A stretch of 64,000 nucleotides of DNA. It comes from Klebsiella sp. WP3-W18-ESBL-02 (lineage in GTDB: Bacteria; Pseudomonadota; Gammaproteobacteria; Enterobacterales; Enterobacteriaceae). The stretch is from contig NZ_AP021972.1 of NCBI RefSeq assembly GCF_014168815.1, positions 3,162,001-3,226,000 of the forward strand, written 5' to 3'. A program made the position numbers and the translations under genes. Positions 42,974 through 52,945 of the stretch are shown here, piece by piece. The notes beneath the pieces were generated by a model, which was not told where the DNA came from, made no database searches, and saw only the letters and a list, made by a program, of their open reading frames with translations. Numbering within the stretch: the first letter of the stretch is position 1; each line of letters begins with the position of its first letter.

Positions 42974-44044
42974 ATGAAAAAACTGATTAACCGTGTGGAA
43001 GAGGTATTAACGGAACAACTGGCCGGGCTGGCAAAAGCGCACCCGTCACTGAAATTGCATCAGGATCCGGTGTACGTGACCCGCGCCGATGCGCCGGTCG
43101 CCGGGAAAGTGGCGCTGCTCTCCGGCGGCGGCAGCGGCCACGAGCCGATGCACTGCGGGTTTATCGGCCACGGTATGCTGAGCGGCGCCTGTCCTGGCGA
43201 AATTTTTACGTCGCCAACCCCGGATAAAATGTTCGAATGCGCGATGCAAATTGACGGCGGCGAAGGCGTACTGCTGATTATTAAAAATTACACCGGCGAC
43301 GTGCTGAACTTTGAAACGGCCACTGAACTGCTGCACGAAAGCGGCATTAAGGTCACCACCGTGGTGGTGGATGATGACGTCGCCGTGAAAGATAGCCTGT
43401 ATACCGCCGGGCGTCGCGGGGTCGCCAATACCGTGCTGATTGAAAAACTGGTCGGCGCGGCGGCTGAACGCGGCGACAGCCTGGACGCCTGCGCCGAGCT
43501 TGGCCGTCGGCTCAATAACCAGGGCCACACGCTCGGCATTGCGCTGGATGCCTGCACGGTACCGGCAGCGGGCAGGCCGTCGTTCGAACTCAATGATAAT
43601 GAAATGGAGTTTGGCGTTGGGATCCACGGCGAACCCGGTATTGACCGCCGCCCCTTCACGTCGCTTGATGACACCGTGGACGCCATGTTCGCCACGCTGC
43701 TGGAAAATGGCCAGTACAGCCGCACGCTGCGTCAGTGGGATACCGTCAACGGCAGTTGGCAGGAAGTGACCCAGAGTAAACAGGCGCTGCAAAAAGGCGA
43801 TCGGGTGATTGCCATGGTCAATAACCTCGGCGCCACCCCGCTTTCTGAACTGTACGGCGTCTATAACCGTCTCGAAAGCCTGTGTGGTGAAGCCGGGATC
43901 GTCATCGAACGCAACCTGATAGGCTCCTGGTGTACCTCGCTGGATATGTCAGGTTTTTCCATCACCCTGCTGAAAGTAGATGAGGATATTCTCACTCTGT
44001 GGGATGCCCCGGTTCATACCCCTGCCCTCAATTGGGGTTGCTAA
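42974..44044 (+). CDS. dhaK: PTS-type dihydroxyacetone kinase, substrate-binding subunit
   Basis: 356 residues, same as E. coli DhaK. LLSGGGSGHEPMHCGFIGHG binds dihydroxyacetone and GVGIHGEPGIDR holds the His that forms the covalent hemiaminal with the substrate. Transfers phosphate from DhaL-ADP to dihydroxyacetone; also a co-regulator of DhaR in E. coli. The ATG at 42974 is preceded by AGCGGAG. First gene of a four-gene operon. Confidence 0.95.
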   Translation: MKKLINRVEEVLTEQLAGLAKAHPSLKLHQDPVYVTRADAPVAGKVALLSGGGSGHEPMHCGFIGHGMLSGACPGEIFTSPTPDKMFECAMQIDGGEGVLLIIKNYTGDVLNFETATELLHESGIKVTTVVVDDDVAVKDSLYTAGRRGVANTVLIEKLVGAAAERGDSLDACAELGRRLNNQGHTLGIALDACTVPAAGRPSFELNDNEMEFGVGIHGEPGIDRRPFTSLDDTVDAMFATLLENGQYSRTLRQWDTVNGSWQEVTQSKQALQKGDRVIAMVNNLGATPLSELYGVYNRLESLCGEAGIVIERNLIGSWCTSLDMSGFSITLLKVDEDILTLWDAPVHTPALNWGC

Positions 44045-44055
44045 GGAGATCTGCA

Positions 44056-44688
44056 ATGTCACTGAACAGAGAAAACATTGTCGACTGGCTGTATCGCTGC
44101 GGCGAAATTTTCACCACCCAGTGTGACTTTCTGACCGGCCTGGACCGTGAGATAGGCGACGCCGATCACGGCCTCAACATGCACCGCGGTTTTAGCAAAG
44201 TCGTCGAAAAACTGCCGTCTATTGCCGACAAAGACATTGGTTTTATTCTTAAAAACACCGGCATGGTGCTGTTGTCTAACGTCGGCGGCGCCAGCGGGCC
44301 GCTGTTTGGCACCTTCTTTATTCGTGCCGCACAGGCTACTCAGGCGCGGCAAAGCCTCTCGCTCGACGAGCTCTATTTGATGATTCGGGAAGGCGCAGAC
44401 GGCGTCGTCAGCCGCGGCAAGGCGGAGCCGGGCGACAAAACCATGTGCGATGTCTGGCTGCCGGTCGCCGACTCGCTGCGGCAATCCAGCGAACAGCATT
44501 TGTCGATCGACGCTGCGCTGGACGCAGCCTGCGACGTGGCGCAACGCGCCGCACAGTCCACCATTACCATGCAGGCGCGCAAGGGCCGTGCCAGCTATCT
44601 GGGGGAGCGCAGCATCGGCCATCAGGATCCGGGGGCGACCTCGACGCTGTTTATGGTGCAAATGCTGGCCGCTGCGGCAAAAGCCTAA
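44056..44688 (+). CDS. dhaL: PTS-type dihydroxyacetone kinase, ADP-binding subunit
   Basis: 210 residues. DREIGDADHGLNMHRGF carries the Mg-ADP-binding Asp cluster; VGGASGPLFGTFF and RASYLGERSIGHQDPGATS are family motifs. AGGAG precedes the start, 11 bp after dhaK. The bound ADP is rephosphorylated by DhaM. Confidence 0.95.
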   Translation: MSLNRENIVDWLYRCGEIFTTQCDFLTGLDREIGDADHGLNMHRGFSKVVEKLPSIADKDIGFILKNTGMVLLSNVGGASGPLFGTFFIRAAQATQARQSLSLDELYLMIREGADGVVSRGKAEPGDKTMCDVWLPVADSLRQSSEQHLSIDAALDAACDVAQRAAQSTITMQARKGRASYLGERSIGHQDPGATSTLFMVQMLAAAAKA

Positions 44689-44704
44689 GATAAAGGATAA
44701 GGCG

Positions 44705-46117
44705 ATGGTAAACCTGGTAATCGTATCTCACAGCGCCCAACTGGGCCAGGGGGTCGGGGAACTGGCCCGCCAGATGTTAAGAGGTGATGGCTGCAGGCTG
44801 GCCATCGCCGCCGGGATTGACGATCCCGACAACCCTATCGGCACTGACCCGATTAAGGTCATGGATGCCATTATTTCGCTCGCGGACGCCGATGCCATTC
44901 TGGTGTTGATGGATATTGGCAGCGCCTTAATGAGTGCAGAAACGGCCCTCGATCTGCTGGAGCCTGAGATCGCGGCGAAGGTACATTTGTGCCCGGCTCC
45001 GCTGGTTGAAGGCGCGCTAGCCGCTGCGGCCAGCGCCGCAGGCGGCGCGAGTATCGACAAAGTGATTTTTGATGCACAGACCGCGCTGCGGGCCAAACGC
45101 GTTCAGCTTGGCTTCCCCGCGCAGGAGACGGAGGACGACGCCGCGTCGGGCGAAGAGAGCGACTTCAGCGACGCACAGTCTATTACCGTTGAAATTCAGA
45201 ACCCGAATGGCCTGCATGTTCGTCCGGCGGCCCGGCTGGTCGAAGGGCTTGGCGGTTTCAACGCGGCGCTGCTGCTCGAAAAAGACGGCAAATGCGTGAA
45301 TCCCGACAGTATCAATCAAATTGCCCTGCTGAAGGTTCGCTGCCACGATCGGGTACGTCTGATTGCCAAAGGCCCGCAGGCGCAGGAAGCGCTGGCGGCG
45401 TTTCGGGCGCTGGCAGAGGATAATTTTGGCGAACGCCTGGCGGCTATAGCACCTCCGGAAGACCGCCCGAGCACGCCGTCTACGGCAAGCGGCCAGGTCC
45501 TGCACTATCAGCCTGCCGCCTACCCGGTCGTACGTACGGCAAATGGGCGAGCAGAAGACGAATTTCGCCGCCTGAAAATCGCCGTCAGCCGTACCTTAGA
45601 CGATCTCGCGGGCCTCACGGCGCTGGCGGCCGAAAAATACGCTGACGATATTGCCGCCATTTTCGCCGGCCACCAGACCCTGCTCGATGATCCGGAGCTG
45701 ATGAAAGAGCTGGAACAGACGCTGCGTGAACAGAAGTGCAGCGCAGAATGGGCCTGGCAACAGACGATGAGCGCACTCAGCCAGCAGTATCAGGCGCTGG
45801 ACGATGCCTATCTTCAGGCACGGTATATTGACGTCGACGATATTCTGCACCGCACCCTCGGGCACCTGCTCGATGCCCCCGACAGCGCGCCAGCGCTGCT
45901 GCATCGCACGATCCTGATTGCGGATGATATCTACCCTTCCGTGGTGCTGCAGCTTAACGCTGAAAACACCGCTGCCATCTGCCTGCGGCAAGGCAGCCCG
46001 CTGGCTCACGGGGCCCTCATAGCCAGACAGGCCGGTATTCCCTGGCACTGCCAGCAAGGCCCGGCTTTCGACACGCTGCGCAACGGCGACCCGTTGACGC
46101 TTAATTTCACGCTTTAA
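44705..46117 (+). CDS. dhaM: PTS-type dihydroxyacetone kinase, phosphotransfer subunit
   Basis: 470 residues with three PTS parts in order: a EIIA-mannose-like domain with the acceptor His9 (MVNLVIVSHSAQLGQG), an HPr-like domain with His171 (NPNGLHVRPAARLVE), and a truncated EI N-terminal-like domain with His435 (GSPLAHGALIARQAGIPW). This is the full E. coli DhaM layout. It takes phosphate from PEP through EI/HPr and passes it to DhaL-ADP. 16 bp after dhaL. Confidence 0.95.
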   Translation: MVNLVIVSHSAQLGQGVGELARQMLRGDGCRLAIAAGIDDPDNPIGTDPIKVMDAIISLADADAILVLMDIGSALMSAETALDLLEPEIAAKVHLCPAPLVEGALAAAASAAGGASIDKVIFDAQTALRAKRVQLGFPAQETEDDAASGEESDFSDAQSITVEIQNPNGLHVRPAARLVEGLGGFNAALLLEKDGKCVNPDSINQIALLKVRCHDRVRLIAKGPQAQEALAAFRALAEDNFGERLAAIAPPEDRPSTPSTASGQVLHYQPAAYPVVRTANGRAEDEFRRLKIAVSRTLDDLAGLTALAAEKYADDIAAIFAGHQTLLDDPELMKELEQTLREQKCSAEWAWQQTMSALSQQYQALDDAYLQARYIDVDDILHRTLGHLLDAPDSAPALLHRTILIADDIYPSVVLQLNAENTAAICLRQGSPLAHGALIARQAGIPWHCQQGPAFDTLRNGDPLTLNFTL

Positions 46118-46184
46118 TCTCCCCGGCAATGTTCTGCGCAGCGCGCTGCGCAGGCTTGCTACAGCCAAAATTCAGGAATCTGTT

Positions 46185-47834
46185 ATGTCGCAATTTTTCT
46201 ACAATCAACGCGAAAACCTTGTTAATGACGCTATCGAAGGGGCCATTATCGCCAGCCCGTGGAATAACCTGGCCCGTCTGGAAAGCGACCCGGCCATTCG
46301 CATCGTGGTGCGCCAGGATTGGGATAAATCAAACGTCGCGGTGATTTCCGGCGGCGGTGCCGGCCACGAGCCAGCGCATACAGGTTTCGTGGGTAAAGGT
46401 ATGCTGACGGCGGCGGTGTGCGGCGACCTGTTTGCCTCGCCTAGCGTGGACGCCGTGTTGACGGCCATTCAGGCGGTCACCGGCGATGCGGGCTGCCTGC
46501 TGATTGTTAAAAACTACACCGGCGACCGTCTTAACTTCGGACTTGCCGCCGAGAAAGCCCGCCGTATGGGCTACAAAGTGGAAATGGTGATTGTCGGCGA
46601 TGACATCTCATTGCCGGATAACAAACACCCGCGCGGTATTGCCGGTACTCTGCTGATCCACAAAGTGGCCGGTTATTTTGCTGAAAATGGCTACAACCTG
46701 GACACCGTCACCCGCGAAGCACGGCTGGCGATGGCGCGCGTGTTCAGCATCGGCGTGGCGCTGGCAAGCTGTCACCTTCCCGCAGATCCGAATGACGGCG
46801 TGCGGCATCATTCCGGCCAGGCCGAACTGGGCATGGGGATCCACGGCGAACCGGGTGTCAGCATCGTCGACACGCAGAATAGCGTTGAGATTGTACGCAT
46901 GATGGTAGACAAAATTCGCGCTGTGCTACCGGATACCGGGCGGCTGGTGCTGATGCTGAACAACCTCGGCGGCGTGTCGGTCACGGAAATGGCGATTATC
47001 ACCCGCGAGCTGGCGCACAGTGCCCTTGGCGCCCGTACCGATTGGTTAATCGGCCCGGCAGCGCTGGTCAGCGCGCTGGATATGAAAGGTTTCTCCATCA
47101 CGGCAATGGTGCTGGAAGAAAGCATTGAAAAAGCGCTGTTATCAGAAGTCAGGACCGCAGGCTGGCTGCCGCCGGTGCGGCTGCGCGCGCAGCGTACTCA
47201 GCCCTGCGCCATTCGCAGCGCCCGGGTAGAATTTACGCCGTCGGAAAATGCGCTGGCGGGCCACTATGTTGAAACCGTTACGGCAACGCTATCGGGCCTT
47301 GAAGCCGAGCTGAACGCGCTTGATGCCAAAGTGGGCGACGGCGACACCGGCTCTACCTTTGCCGCCGGCGCACGCGAGATTGCCCACCAGCTGCATCAGC
47401 ACCGCCTGCCGCTGGCACAGCTGGATACGCTGTGTGCACTCATTGGCGAACGCTTAACGGTGGTTATGGGCGGTTCCAGCGGCGTGCTGATGTCAATTTT
47501 CTTCACCGCCGCAGGCCAGGCCATTCACGAAGGCCAACCCTTCGTCGCGGCCCTTCAGGCGGGCCTGACGCAGATGAAATTTTACGGCGGCGCCGACGTA
47601 GGCGATCGCACGCTGATTGACGCGCTCCAGCCCGCACTGGAGGCGCTGGCCCAGCAGCCAGACAATCTTAGCGCCGCCTATCTGGCGGCACAGGCTGGCG
47701 CCGACGCCACCGTCCACGCCACCCGCGCCAATGCAGGCCGCGCATCTTACCTGAACAGTGACAGTCTGGCGGGCAATATGGACCCGGGGGCACACGCGGT
47801 GGCCATGGTGTTTAAGGCGCTGGCGCAGCGGTAG
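46185..47834 (+). CDS. ATP-dependent single-chain dihydroxyacetone kinase
   Basis: 549 residues. The N-terminal K domain (~1-330) has ISGGGAGHEPAHTGFVGKG and MGIHGEPGVS with the covalent His; the C-terminal L domain (~355-549) has DAKVGDGDTGSTFAAGA (Mg-ATP Asp cluster) and MGGSSGVLMSIFF, then RASYLNSDSLAGNMDPGA. This is the two-domain enzyme originally described from C. freundii (called DhaK there). It follows dhaM by 67 bp, giving the operon a second, PTS-independent route from dihydroxyacetone to DHAP. A hairpin with a T-rich tail follows. Confidence 0.95.
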   Translation: MSQFFYNQRENLVNDAIEGAIIASPWNNLARLESDPAIRIVVRQDWDKSNVAVISGGGAGHEPAHTGFVGKGMLTAAVCGDLFASPSVDAVLTAIQAVTGDAGCLLIVKNYTGDRLNFGLAAEKARRMGYKVEMVIVGDDISLPDNKHPRGIAGTLLIHKVAGYFAENGYNLDTVTREARLAMARVFSIGVALASCHLPADPNDGVRHHSGQAELGMGIHGEPGVSIVDTQNSVEIVRMMVDKIRAVLPDTGRLVLMLNNLGGVSVTEMAIITRELAHSALGARTDWLIGPAALVSALDMKGFSITAMVLEESIEKALLSEVRTAGWLPPVRLRAQRTQPCAIRSARVEFTPSENALAGHYVETVTATLSGLEAELNALDAKVGDGDTGSTFAAGAREIAHQLHQHRLPLAQLDTLCALIGERLTVVMGGSSGVLMSIFFTAAGQAIHEGQPFVAALQAGLTQMKFYGGADVGDRTLIDALQPALEALAQQPDNLSAAYLAAQAGADATVHATRANAGRASYLNSDSLAGNMDPGAHAVAMVFKALAQR

Positions 47835-47852
47835 TCGGGAGAGAAAATGGGC

Positions 47853-47880
47853 ACCCGCATGGAGCAGCGGGTATTTTATT
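47853..47880 (+). terminator. Terminator of the dhaKLM operon
   Basis: Stem ACCCGC / GCGGGT with an 8-nt loop, followed by ATTTTATT, 19 bp after the kinase stop codon. Confidence 0.65.
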
Positions 47881-48373
47881 CTTTCGCAAACAATTGCTGA
47901 ATTGTACGTACATAAACGCGGGACGATAAATATCGTACCCGCGTGAGTTAATCATAAAGGGCTGAACGGCCAGGCATAGCCCGACTGTTCGGTTCGATAT
48001 TCCATCGATAACGACATCAGTAGATGTATTTTGTGCCCTATCGCGCTGACACCTACCTTGCTCTGGTGATACTCATTTTTTATTGAATTGTTCAAATGTG
48101 ACATTGTACAGAAACGGTTTAAATTCAGGTCATAAAAAGAAGACGACCTGGCTTTATGGTGGTTGAGAGGCCAGTAAAGAGGCCTCTCAGTACGTACATA
48201 AACGTTAATAATATCATTATGTTGGTTGAGTGTACCTGAAGATAGTTTAGAGATAATAAGCTTCTCTATTTACAGGCATGCCGCAAGATTGATACGCGTT
48301 CAATTATTCACTACTGATATTAACGAAAAATACGTTTGCATATATCATCAGATTATAAAATCGAAAACAGGGC
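47881..48373. other. Intergenic region; start of A+T-rich stretch
   Basis: About 490 bp with no supported gene. Base composition changes here from the G+C-rich dha genes to A+T-rich DNA that lasts to about 53 kb. Confidence 0.4.
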
Positions 48374-48571
48374 TCAAACTTTATGGCAAGCCGGGGTATA
48401 TTTAACCCAAAAATCTTTCCCATGCAAAACGCTTTTTTTGTAGACTCTATAACCCAACGAAAACGCCCATAACGCAGCTGCTTCTGGATCATCAAATGAT
48501 TTCATAACAGAATGTTCAATCAGAACGCTGGCTTTATTATTATTCTCAACAATATATGCTGTCTTTATCAT
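48374..48571 (-). CDS. Small hypothetical protein
   Basis: 65 residues from the ATG at 48571, 8 nt after AGG; a GTG three codons upstream is possible. It reads IKTAYIVENNNKASVLIEHS, then DDPEAAALWAFSLGYRVYK. No signal peptide, membrane segment or known motif. A soluble alpha/beta mini-protein is likely from the pattern. Codon use is A+T-rich like its neighbours. Confidence 0.5.
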   Translation of the reverse strand: MIKTAYIVENNNKASVLIEHSVMKSFDDPEAAALWAFSLGYRVYKKSVLHGKDFWVKYTPACHKV

Positions 48572-48757
48572 ATCCGACACCTTTATTTAGTATTGATTAT
48601 CTACAACCTGACGCTATCACCGACCTTGGCATTCTCACAAGGAATATTAATATTCCATTTTTTATGGTGTGGAATTGATATAATCAGTACCCAATTAAAG
48701 TTTGCATTAAATGAATTTATTTAAAAATTTAACGATATCGAACATTTGGTAAGGCAT

Positions 48758-49492
48758 ATGAATATCAAAATATACCGTTCAACAAACCACGAAATCCACT
48801 ATCTTATGTCATACATAGGTGGTTGTATGGAAGTGATGAGCTTTATTTATCTCTATAAAGCGTTGATAGGGTTTATGACGTCAAACATGGTATTTGGTAT
48901 AACATCGCTTGTAAAATTCAGTTTTGACTTTGAATCTGTTTATCATATTTTAATCATTATTATATGGCTTGTGATAAGCGCCATCCATCAACTTATCGAA
49001 TATAAATACATCAGTAAAACCAAAAGTCCGTGGCATGTTTATGCTATAAGTCTTACGCTAAATTGCTTTTTAATGATTGCATTTATCGCGCTGGGGAATT
49101 ATATGTTTACGCATGAATTATTCACAAACCATCCAACGATAAAAGTAATGCCGCTAGTAACCATCGGTCTTATTTTTATGTACATACAGAATTTCATCAT
49201 TAAAAGTGGCGGCACCAAACTCCCGACGTCGACTTCTGTTGTCACATCCGTTTATATACTGATGATAACCACGTTATGCCAATCGTTTCTGAAAAACAAA
49301 AACAAAGAAAGGACAAGGTTAAGATTTGAAAGTTTGCATTATTTCCTTGTGATTCTGCATTTTTTCATCGGTGCATTTATTACTGCGATATTAAATAAAT
49401 ACATTCATTTTTATGCACTTATTATTCCATCAGTGGTATTAATAGCATTTTGCATTAAAATCTGGTCGTTGCACATGTCCAAAGCTGCATAG
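48758..49492 (+). CDS. DUF1275 (YoaK-like) membrane protein
   Basis: 244 residues from the ATG at 48758 with AAGG upstream. About six or seven hydrophobic segments; the N-terminal YIGGCMEVMSFIYLYKALIG followed by FMTSNMVFGI resembles the DUF1275 signature (GGxxDxxxFLYLxxxFxAxMTGN), though the usual Asp is Glu here. Function of the family is unknown. Strongly A+T-rich codon use, single gene. Confidence 0.7.
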   Translation: MNIKIYRSTNHEIHYLMSYIGGCMEVMSFIYLYKALIGFMTSNMVFGITSLVKFSFDFESVYHILIIIIWLVISAIHQLIEYKYISKTKSPWHVYAISLTLNCFLMIAFIALGNYMFTHELFTNHPTIKVMPLVTIGLIFMYIQNFIIKSGGTKLPTSTSVVTSVYILMITTLCQSFLKNKNKERTRLRFESLHYFLVILHFFIGAFITAILNKYIHFYALIIPSVVLIAFCIKIWSLHMSKAA

Positions 49493-49711
49493 TGTGCATC
49501 ATCTTTAATATATTGTTGCAGTCAGAGCCCGATGGCAGTTATGCAAAGCACAACTGCCATCAGCGAACAGCGAACAGCGTCGTTATCATGCTCAGGGGAT
49601 AAACCTGACAATCAGGCCCGTCACTTCGCCTGAAGAAAATAGGCTTATTCTGTATTTCATTTTTTCAGTAGCAACTAAACTAAAAATGAGCGCAAGAATA
49701 AACGCTTATGA

Positions 49712-49993
49712 CTACTTAACTCGTGTAAAGACAAGCGTGTAGGGGGTTTTATTCTTATCAAACCATAATATTTCAGCGCTATCACCAACAAACATCTCTG
49801 CATATACTGCTCGTGAGCGTATATAAGAAATATTTTTCCCTAACATACATGAAAAGAGACTGAGACTGTGAAAATAGACTATATCCCCTGAAGGTTTGAT
49901 AACTTTAAGGGAATAGGCTCTTTGTCGCATTGCACCACGTATTGATGAATTAAATGGAGCGAAGGTTCTGTATCCGCTGGTTGTTAATGGCAT
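49712..49993 (-). CDS. Small hypothetical protein downstream of lysR
   Basis: 93 residues, ATG with GAGAGG upstream. It reads LKVIKPSGDIVYFHSLSLFS, then VYAEMFVGDSAEILWFDKNK: a beta-rich soluble protein without signal or motif known to me. It follows the LysR gene by 47 bp on the same strand, so it may share the cfa-lysR transcript. Confidence 0.5.
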   Translation of the reverse strand: MPLTTSGYRTFAPFNSSIRGAMRQRAYSLKVIKPSGDIVYFHSLSLFSCMLGKNISYIRSRAVYAEMFVGDSAEILWFDKNKTPYTLVFTRVK

Positions 49994-50040
49994 CCCACCG
50001 CCTCTCGCATAATATTATCTACACCATCAAATATGGAGGT

Positions 50041-50985
50041 CTATCTTTCGTGATCCATCTCTCTATTACCATTCATATTGGCTATTGCCGCACGGATCAG
50101 AGTATGAACAGGATCTTTTGTAGAGCGTTCGTGCCACATAAGATTATAGGCAAATGATGATGTTGCATCATTTAATTTAATTTCACGATACTCACCTTCT
50201 TTCAGCAACTCGTTGCCGGTGGTTCTGAGCGTAACTAAGATTACATTATCGTCAGTCAGCTGCGAGATCCACTGCCTAAAGTTATTGGTTACCGTCATAA
50301 GAATATTTAACGCATTCTTGTTTAATCTATTTTCTTCGATAAAACTATTAAACAAGTAAGGACTAACATTGTACACAAGAAGTGGTGTAGCGTATATTTT
50401 TTCAAGATCAATGCCATTCATATACATATCGCTATTTTTCTTGCATAGAAAAATAAGCTCAGAAAATCCAAGTATTTTAGAATGAAATCCTGCAGGTATA
50501 TCATGGAAAAAATGACATACCGCAACATCTATTTTCCCCTGTTTTAAATTCTCAAGAATTTCTTTGGAACCAGAGATATAGGGTGGGGAGAAGTTTAATG
50601 AAATATCGGTATAGCTTGCTCTGATCTTTTGGAGCAACGTCGGGGCTTCGTACAAGTTAAACCAGTGCGGTAAAATTATGTTATATGTTTTCTTAACTCC
50701 ATTTTTCAGCTGCTCTAAGATCGACTGGTTGGCATAAATCGTATTTTTCACAAGTGAACACAAGACTTCACCCACAGGCGTCAATGTGTATAGATTATTA
50801 GACTTAATATATAACGGATCGTTAAACTCCTTTCTCATCTCCATCAACAACTTACTCATTGAAGGCTGACTAATACCAAGAGCAAATGCGGCAAAACTGA
50901 CGCTCTGCTCATCAAAAAGCGTTGCTAATGCAACCATACCCTGGTATGAATTGTTGAACATTGAACGATAATAGTTATTATTCAT
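50041..50985 (-). CDS. LysR-family transcriptional regulator
   Basis: 314 residues from the ATG at 50985 with AGGG upstream. The winged helix-turn-helix is clear: LATLFDEQSVSFAAFALGI then SQPSMSKLLMEMRKEFNDPL and LTPVGEVL. The effector domain follows (IDVAVCHFFHD, DNVILVTLRTTGNEL). It starts about 28 bp after the stop of the CFA-synthase paralog, so the two form an operon and it may control it. Inducer unknown. Confidence 0.88.
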   Translation of the reverse strand: MNNNYYRSMFNNSYQGMVALATLFDEQSVSFAAFALGISQPSMSKLLMEMRKEFNDPLYIKSNNLYTLTPVGEVLCSLVKNTIYANQSILEQLKNGVKKTYNIILPHWFNLYEAPTLLQKIRASYTDISLNFSPPYISGSKEILENLKQGKIDVAVCHFFHDIPAGFHSKILGFSELIFLCKKNSDMYMNGIDLEKIYATPLLVYNVSPYLFNSFIEENRLNKNALNILMTVTNNFRQWISQLTDDNVILVTLRTTGNELLKEGEYREIKLNDATSSFAYNLMWHERSTKDPVHTLIRAAIANMNGNREMDHER

Positions 50986-51013
50986 ATTAACCCTATATGA
51001 CATCTGTAACACG

Positions 51014-52153
51014 CTATCGCGCTACGCGAAGTCCACCTCTGACTCCATTTTTACTCAATAAGACTTGCCATAGCTGGATTTCTCTCGCTCTAAATGCACC
51101 GGCACAAGAGCAAAGATAATAATGGAACATTCTTAAAAATCTTTCATCATAATCTTTTTCGTGAAATTTCCAGTTGTGAAGGAAGTTCTCATCCCACGCC
51201 ATCAATGTCTTATCGTAATCAGCACCGAAATTGTGCCAGTCTTCCATGATAAAACGTCCTTCAGTGCAGGATGCTATTTCCTGTATAGACGGCAGGCGTC
51301 CATTAGGAAAAATGTAACGATTAATCCACGGATCCACCCCACCGCCGGATTGATTACTGCCAATACAGTGTAATAAAAACAAGCCATCCTCTGTTAAGCA
51401 CTCATGCATTTTATTGAAAAACACACCATAATTCTTCAATCCAACATGTTCAAACATGCCTACGGAGACAATCCTGTCAAATTTTCCCTGCAACTCACGA
51501 TAGTCGGTTAGTTCTATCGTGACATCTAGCCCACGGCATCTGTCTTCAGCCAGTTTCTTTTGTTCTTCAGAAATTGTTATCCCTGTTACCGAAACATTAT
51601 AATTCTGAGCTATAAATGATGCTAATCCTCCCCAGCCACACCCAACGTCTAAAACTTCCATTCCTGGTTTTAACATTAATTTATCACATATTAATGATAA
51701 TTTATTAACCTGAGCCTGCTCGAGATTACAAGCGTCTTTCCAGTATGCGCAAGAATATTGCATCCATGGTTCAAGTATAGACTCAAAAAGGTTATTCCCA
51801 AGATTATAGTGTACTTTAGCTACTTTTCGGGAGCGTGAAATAGACTGTAAATTAATAGCCCGCGAGACAACATAGTAGACAGCATCGTGAAAATTATCCG
51901 AGACTTTGCTATCAATTCCCTCACTCAATAATTTATAAAAAAATGCGTCCAGATACTCGCAATCCCACCAGCCATCCATGTAGGCCTCACCTAACCCTAT
52001 TGAACCCTCTTTTAAAACACGTTTATATAGCCTGGAGTCATTAACTTTAATGTCTCCCGGTTTGTCTCCATTTATGATGACGTCACATTGGTATAATAAT
52101 GATTCAATGATTTGACGACTGCGGCTAATCTTACTTATTTCTAATGTGCTCAT
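51014..52153 (-). CDS. Cyclopropane-fatty-acyl-phospholipid synthase paralog
   Basis: 379 residues, AAGGAG ribosome site. SAM-binding motif VLDVGCGWGGLASFIA, substrate-side motifs VHYNLGNNLFESILEPWMQY, and EHVGLKNYGVFFNKM (Glu of the bicarbonate/active site), DPWINRYIFPNGRLPS and SCAGAFRAREIQLWQV are all CfaS. It is A+T-rich and sits next to a LysR gene in an accessory region, so it is more likely an acquired paralog than the housekeeping cfa. Adds a methylene bridge to unsaturated membrane lipids, which in E. coli raises acid tolerance. Confidence 0.92.
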   Translation of the reverse strand: MSTLEISKISRSRQIIESLLYQCDVIINGDKPGDIKVNDSRLYKRVLKEGSIGLGEAYMDGWWDCEYLDAFFYKLLSEGIDSKVSDNFHDAVYYVVSRAINLQSISRSRKVAKVHYNLGNNLFESILEPWMQYSCAYWKDACNLEQAQVNKLSLICDKLMLKPGMEVLDVGCGWGGLASFIAQNYNVSVTGITISEEQKKLAEDRCRGLDVTIELTDYRELQGKFDRIVSVGMFEHVGLKNYGVFFNKMHECLTEDGLFLLHCIGSNQSGGGVDPWINRYIFPNGRLPSIQEIASCTEGRFIMEDWHNFGADYDKTLMAWDENFLHNWKFHEKDYDERFLRMFHYYLCSCAGAFRAREIQLWQVLLSKNGVRGGLRVAR

Positions 52154-52945
52154 TATATCTCCTTAAAATACAGTGAAGAATGTTATGCAAAGGAGCCATA
52201 AAAAATCAATGAATATAAATATTCTTATAATGAATATTTCACAGATAACATTAACGACGTATGATTATCGTTATCTGAACCATCTAAAGGTGAACAGTAT
52301 ATTGCTTGATTTCACTGCGAATGCACCTTCTGAAGTAAAGTTGACAGCCTCATCGGTTATCAATCTGCAACGGGCAGCATCAACAGCTGAATCCGCAACG
52401 GTAGAGAACATAGTGGCGGCTGTAAGGATGCGCCAAAAACAACGCCAGCAGCAAAATGCTATTATATACAGGCGATGCTGCTGCAAAACTTAAAATATAC
52501 GATACCGCTTTTGTCTTTTTATATTAAAGCATTCCAATATAAAATCTTGTTTGTTCATTTTTAGCCACAGGAGTAAACCACTGGAAGCCTGATCCCTGCG
52601 TTACGCCCGAGCTATATGATCGCCCACTGACGTAATCAGCGCACGGCTTTACAGCCTAAACCTTCATAATAAATACATGCACTCGATGTCAATCCATTAT
52701 TATTTAACAAAGACATCTGCTTTACCGAGCATTCCTTATTAAGGCGGCACTTACCCTTCCCGTAAATATTGATCGCCATCAAAAACAATAAAATAAGATT
52801 TTATTGAAAACTTATTTTTTGTAAACACGTGTATATATTTTCAATTCAACGTCAACCAATACGACTAGCGCCATTCATTTAGCATAGGTTTAATATTGAG
52901 AAGATTAAATAACACTCAACATTCATTGCCAAAAGGATTGGTGCC
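52154..52945. other. Long A+T-rich intergenic region upstream of autotransporter
   Basis: About 790 bp. An open frame at 52173-52493 exists but lacks family features. Promoters of the divergent cfa paralog and autotransporter genes must lie here. No clear repeat recognised. Confidence 0.4.

Noticed and set aside
52173..52493. 106-codon frame upstream of the autotransporter
   Set aside because: No good ribosome site, no family features, odd C-terminus (RRCCCKT). Not convincing as a gene, though a short peptide cannot be excluded.
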